Source: Micromonosporaceae bacterium
GTDB lineage: Bacteria; Actinomycetota; Actinomycetes; Mycobacteriales; Micromonosporaceae
Reading direction: 5' to 3'
Length of the DNA stretch: 7,827 nt
NCBI GenBank assembly: GCA_019690055.1
Contig: JADGGF010000200.1
Coordinates: 1 to 7,827 of the forward strand
In this document: positions 5,499-7,827 of the stretch, piece by piece
Position numbering within the stretch: position 1 is the stretch's first letter
Layout of the letters: every line of letters starts with the position of its first letter
Program-made: the position numbers and the translations under genes
The notes under the pieces: model-generated
Database searches by the model: none
What the model saw: the letters and a program-made list of their open reading frames with translations, nothing else
What the model was told of the DNA's origin: nothing

Positions 5499-6044
5499 GT
5501 GACACTCGTGTCTGATCCGGTCGGCCCGTGGCGAACCCTCACCACCGACGTCCCGTACCGCGGGCGCCGCCTCCGGGTGCACAGCGACCAGGTGCTCAAC
5601 CCCAGCGGAGCGCGCATCGGGTACGACTGGGTGGAGACCGACGACCAGGTACGGGTGGCCGCGCTCGTCGCGGACCGGATCCTCGTCGTCGAACAGCATC
5701 ACTATCTTGTCGGCCCGCTGCTGCAGCTACCCGGCGGCCGGGTCGAGCCGAATGAGGAGGTCCTCACCTCGGCCAAGCGCGAGCTGGCCGAGGAGACTGG
5801 CTACCGCGGCGGCCGGTGGACCAGCCGCGGTTGGCTCTACCCACTCCCTGGGCTGACAAAGATGCGCGTACATCTGTGGATGGTGCGCAACCCGCGCCCG
5901 GGGACGCCGAGCCTGGAGCCGGGCGAACACGACCTGCGCGTGCACGAGATCCCCATCGCCGAGGCCGCCGCGGCCGTGGCCGCCGGCCGGGTTCGCTGCG
6001 CCCCCAGCGCCGCCCTGATCCTGCTCGCCGCCGGTCCGCGGTGA
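5499..6044 (+). CDS. Nudix hydrolase, ADP-ribose pyrophosphatase-like
   Basis: Nudix enzymes hydrolyse nucleoside diphosphates linked to another group, here probably ADP-ribose or a relative, to AMP and ribose phosphate. Numbering is for the 181-residue product from this start. The Nudix box is perfect at residues 80-102: G80-x5-E86-x7-R94-E95-L-x-E98-E99-x-G101-Y102. YPLPGL (114-119) puts a proline (P117) exactly 15 residues after the box, the classical mark of the ADP-ribose pyrophosphatase subgroup. The acidic residue usual in the following loop is replaced (TKMR, 120-123), so the substrate may differ. The core opens with GPWRTLTTDVPYRGRRLRVH. The GTG at 5499 is chosen because it precedes this core directly and pairs with a leaderless -10. 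ATG 5433 or ATG 5382 would add unconserved-looking residues, and the latter overlaps the TIR gene. It is divergent from the TIR gene and converges with the SGNH gene 12 bp away. Confidence 0.88.
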   Translation: MTLVSDPVGPWRTLTTDVPYRGRRLRVHSDQVLNPSGARIGYDWVETDDQVRVAALVADRILVVEQHHYLVGPLLQLPGGRVEPNEEVLTSAKRELAEETGYRGGRWTSRGWLYPLPGLTKMRVHLWMVRNPRPGTPSLEPGEHDLRVHEIPIAEAAAAVAAGRVRCAPSAALILLAAGPR

Positions 6045-6056
6045 CCGCCCGCGCCG

Positions 6057-6965
6057 TCAGTCCGGGAACGGGGCGAGCGTCGGGCGCTTCGCGCCGAGGA
6101 GGTCGCCACTGGACCGGCCGGTGAGACGGCGCTTGATCCACGGCGCGAGATGCTCGCGGGCCCACCGCAGGTCCTGCACGCGGGCGAGGGGCCAACTGAG
6201 GCGCGGCGGCTGGCCAGGGGAGGCCCACCACTGCGGGTCCGGGTCCACGCCCAGCCTGGTCAGCACGTGGGCGGCCACCCGTTGATGACCGGCCGTTGAC
6301 AGGTGCAGCCGGTCGTCGCTCCACAGCAGCGGGTTCTGGAACTCGTCGTCCTCCCAGAGATCGACCACGACCGCACCATGGCGGTCGCCCATCTCGGCGA
6401 CCGCGTCGTTGAGGATCCGCGTCCGGGGCAGGATCAGCCGGCGCCCGGGCAGGCGGTTGGAGACGTCGACCCAGCGGAAGAGGATCACGTCGGCCCCGGT
6501 CGCCCGGAACGTCCGGACGAGCTCGTCGAAGCGGGCCAGCAGCGGCGCCGGGTCGAAGGATGGCCGCAGCGCGTCGTTGCCGCCCCCGGCGAAGCTGACC
6601 AGGTCCGGCGCCATCTCCAGCGCGACCGGCACCTGCTCATCGACGATCCGGTGGAACAGTCGGCCGCGCACCGCCAGGTTGGCGTACCGGAAGCCACCGT
6701 CGTCGGTGCTGATGGCGGCTCCGCTGCTCGCTGCTCGTCCCTCGCCACCGAGCGGCTGGCCCGCGGTGCTTCCGTTGGCGGCTCCACTGTTCGCTGCTCG
6801 TCCCTCGCCACTGCGCGGCTCCGCCGAGGTGGACCGGGCGGCGCGCTCGGCGGCGAGCCGGGCGGCGACCAGATCCGCCCATCCGCGCAGCCGCCCGTCC
6901 GGCAGGATGTCGTTCAAGCCCTCGGTGAAGCTGTCCCCAATGGCGACAAAACTGCGCCACCGCAT
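6057..6965 (-). CDS. GDSL/SGNH-family hydrolase with repeat-derived insertion
   Basis: This is a 302-residue serine esterase or lipase-type hydrolase with the SGNH blocks in order. Block I is FVAIGDSFTEG (nucleophile S12), block II is YANLAVRG, block III is FAGGGNDAL and block V is DDRLHLSTAGH with the Asp and His of the catalytic set. No signal peptide is visible before block I, so a cytoplasmic enzyme is likely; its natural substrate is unknown. The ATG at 6965 has GGGGAGGAA (6976-6968) just upstream and places GDS at the usual position near residue 10. Longer readings to 7055 add an Arg/Gly-rich stretch with no ribosome site. Between about residues 44 and 90, between blocks I and II, the protein carries a low-complexity segment with GEGRAANSGAA and GEGRAASSGAA. 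That segment comes from two copies of a DNA repeat and is absent from typical family members. Confidence 0.92.
   Translation of the reverse strand: MRWRSFVAIGDSFTEGLNDILPDGRLRGWADLVAARLAAERAARSTSAEPRSGEGRAANSGAANGSTAGQPLGGEGRAASSGAAISTDDGGFRYANLAVRGRLFHRIVDEQVPVALEMAPDLVSFAGGGNDALRPSFDPAPLLARFDELVRTFRATGADVILFRWVDVSNRLPGRRLILPRTRILNDAVAEMGDRHGAVVVDLWEDDEFQNPLLWSDDRLHLSTAGHQRVAAHVLTRLGVDPDPQWWASPGQPPRLSWPLARVQDLRWAREHLAPWIKRRLTGRSSGDLLGAKRPTLAPFPD
6713..6757. repeat. Interspersed 45-bp repeat, copy 1 (inside the SGNH gene)
   Basis: This matches copy 2 (6776-6820) at 41 of 45 positions. Its core GCTCGCTGCTCGTCCCTCGC (6726-6745) is also in copy 3. The 63-bp period between copies 1 and 2 is a multiple of three, so the hydrolase frame stays open. 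On the coding strand it encodes GEGRAASSGAA. Confidence 0.75.
6776..6820. repeat. Interspersed 45-bp repeat, copy 2 (inside the SGNH gene)
   Basis: This differs from copy 1 at four positions (6786, 6790, 6812, 6814). It encodes GEGRAANSGAA in the hydrolase. No target-site duplication or transposase is seen. Confidence 0.75.
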
Positions 6966-7131
6966 CGTTCCTCCCCACAGCGCGCCGCCGGGAAGTGTGC
7001 CAGAGCGGCGACGCTGCCCGCCAGTTCGCACACTGCCTTGTGATGGAGGCTCCACGGTGGCCCGTTCTGTGGGCGGCTGCGCAGCTCGCTGCTCGTCCCT
7101 CGCCGCGGCGCGGCTCTACTGTGGGGTGCTG
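6966..7131. other. Intergenic region upstream of the SGNH gene
   Basis: Besides repeat copy 3, this holds the inverted repeat AGTGTGC (6994-7000) / GCACACT (7028-7034). The arms are 27 bp apart, about 30-70 bp upstream of the hydrolase start, and could be an operator or a leader hairpin. No clear -10/-35 pair was recognised. Confidence 0.35.
7070..7115. repeat. Interspersed repeat, copy 3 (intergenic, diverged)
   Basis: It shares the 21-bp core (7084-7104) exactly with copy 1 and ends in GCGCGGCT like copy 2, but its left arm is diverged. It lies between the SGNH gene and the decayed propeller gene. This suggests a dispersed short repeat family rather than a simple internal duplication of the hydrolase. 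Confidence 0.6.
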
Positions 7132-7570
7132 TCAGGGCAGGTAGGTGAATCGACCAGTGAGGATCGGGCCGGGAGCATCGACCGTCGCGACCACGGATCC
7201 GAGCTGGGCGACGTAGTGCCAGGCGTGGGTGGCCACGGCCGGATCGTAGGTGGGGACCACCATCCCGCCGTTGGCCAGGAAGACGACGTTCGTGATCTGC
7301 TCGTCGGCGTGCGCGGTCCCGAGAACCTGCTCGGTCGTGAGGAACTGGCCGGTCGCCGTGTCGTACAGCCACGGCGCATCTCGCGTGTAGCCGGGATCGG
7401 CGCCACCAAGTCCAAAGTGTGACGAACCGACCATTCGCCGAGATCGCCTGGGTGGTCACCAGCGGCCCCGGCGGGAAGTCCGGGGGCCGGGGCAGGACCG
7501 TCGCGACCGTTCCGGCCGGGGTGTAGACATTCGGATAGCGGGCCCAGAATCCGCCGACCGGCGCGAACGC
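7132..7570 (-). pseudogene. Remnant of a propeller-like protein gene (C-terminal part), frameshifted
   Basis: Two protein-like segments lie in different frames. The first reads GGFWARYPNVYTPAG, then PGPLVTTQAISANGRFVT. Near 7415 the sense passes to another frame, GLGGADPGYTRDAPWLYD, then TEQVLGTAHADEQITNVVFL and HAWHYVAQLGSVVATVDAPG, ending at TGA 7132. The style (short beta-strand repeats, ANGR/ANGG turns) recalls the TolB-like propeller proteins that follow SigE-type sigma genes in actinomycetes. The N-terminal half with its membrane anchor is missing. The upstream end abuts sigma region 4 directly. An ATG at 7434 opens a 100-residue frame that could still be translated, but it looks like the tail of a larger protein. 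Confidence 0.6.
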
Positions 7571-7788
7571 TACGTAAACGCAGCACAAGCACCGCCCGCT
7601 GGCTCGGCGTCAACTGGCGGTCGGCAACGCCGAGCCTGATGGGTCCGGGCCAGCGCGGTCTGCACGAGATCCTCGGCCAGGTGCTGATCCCCGGTCAGCA
7701 GATACGCCAGCCGCAACAGCGCGGGCGTGCGCGACCGTACGAACTCGTCGTACTCGCGATCGGAGCGATCCACAGCGCCTCTCTGCAT
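7569..7788 (-). pseudogene. Remnant of a SigE-family ECF sigma factor
   Basis: The frame opening at ATG 7788 (or GTG 7773) reads YDEFVRSRTPALLRLAYLLT and GDQHLAEDLVQTALARTHQA, a clear sigma region 2.1-2.2. The sense then stops. About 30 bases on, in another frame (7613-7569), LTPSQRAVLVLRL appears, the beginning of region 4. A normal member of the family is about 170 residues with some 50-60 residues between these points. Here that linker and the rest of region 4 (the DNA-binding helix-turn-helix) are gone. A sigma factor without region 4 could not recognise a -35, so the gene is almost surely dead. Confidence 0.8.
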
Positions 7789-7827
7789 CGTCTGGCCTGG
7801 TTTCCACCACCCCAGACGCCACCCGGA

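Noticed and set aside
4109..5617. TIR gene read from 5617 (502 residues)
   Set aside because: The extension lies opposite the Nudix gene and is unlike any domain. The ATG at 5395 has a strong ribosome site and begins directly at the first TIR-like strand.
6713..7115. CRISPR array or insertion sequence
   Set aside because: There are only three copies with unequal spacing (63 and about 294 bp), two of them inside a gene in frame, and no cas gene, transposase or terminal repeats.
7116..7613. Intact 165-residue gene on the minus strand starting with sigma-like residues
   Set aside because: Only its first 13 residues or so resemble sigma region 4. The rest is an out-of-frame reading of the propeller remnant.

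Overview
The window is GC-rich throughout (most codons end in G or C, with many GTG starts). This fits a high-GC actinomycete. Micromonosporaceae or a relative is my best guess, from the SigE-type ECF sigma factor remnant, the SACE_7040-like TetR and the XRE regulator with a long helical tail. The family assignment is inference. Five consecutive genes lie on the minus strand from 5395 down to the left edge. One gene (Nudix) is on the plus strand, and a further minus-strand gene and a decayed locus follow on the right.

Left part (1-2972). The N-terminal 196 residues of a biotin carboxylase (acyl-CoA carboxylase alpha subunit) run off the left edge. Upstream of it is a 440-bp gene-free region dense in short signals: a perfect TTGACA, tandem GTTCTC/GAGAAC palindromes, GGTAACGACAC iterons and a cluster of DnaA-box-like nonamers. 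Next come a TetR-family regulator, probably the local regulator of the carboxylase genes, and an XRE-family helix-turn-helix regulator with a TPR-like tail.

Centre (3201-6044). This is the most interesting part. A 428-residue protein carries a degenerate TIR-like domain followed by a canonical TIR domain with an intact W-C-x-x-E motif. Its stop overlaps the start of a 303-residue SLOG-fold protein (ATGA overlap). Divergent from the TIR gene, about 100 bp away, is a Nudix hydrolase with a perfect Nudix box and the downstream proline typical of ADP-ribose pyrophosphatases. Together they look like an NAD+/ADP-ribose signalling module. A TIR domain could make an NAD-derived nucleotide, a SLOG domain could bind it, and a Nudix enzyme could remove it. 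It resembles Thoeris in logic but has no SIR2 effector.

Right part (6057-7827). A GDSL/SGNH hydrolase converges on the Nudix gene. Its coding sequence contains two in-frame copies of a 45-bp repeat, and a third, more diverged copy lies just upstream of the gene. The right end holds a collapsed locus: pieces of a SigE-family sigma factor fused by deletion to the C-terminal part of what looks like its usual propeller-like neighbour, in shifted frames. No tRNA, rRNA, CRISPR array, transposase or integrase was seen.
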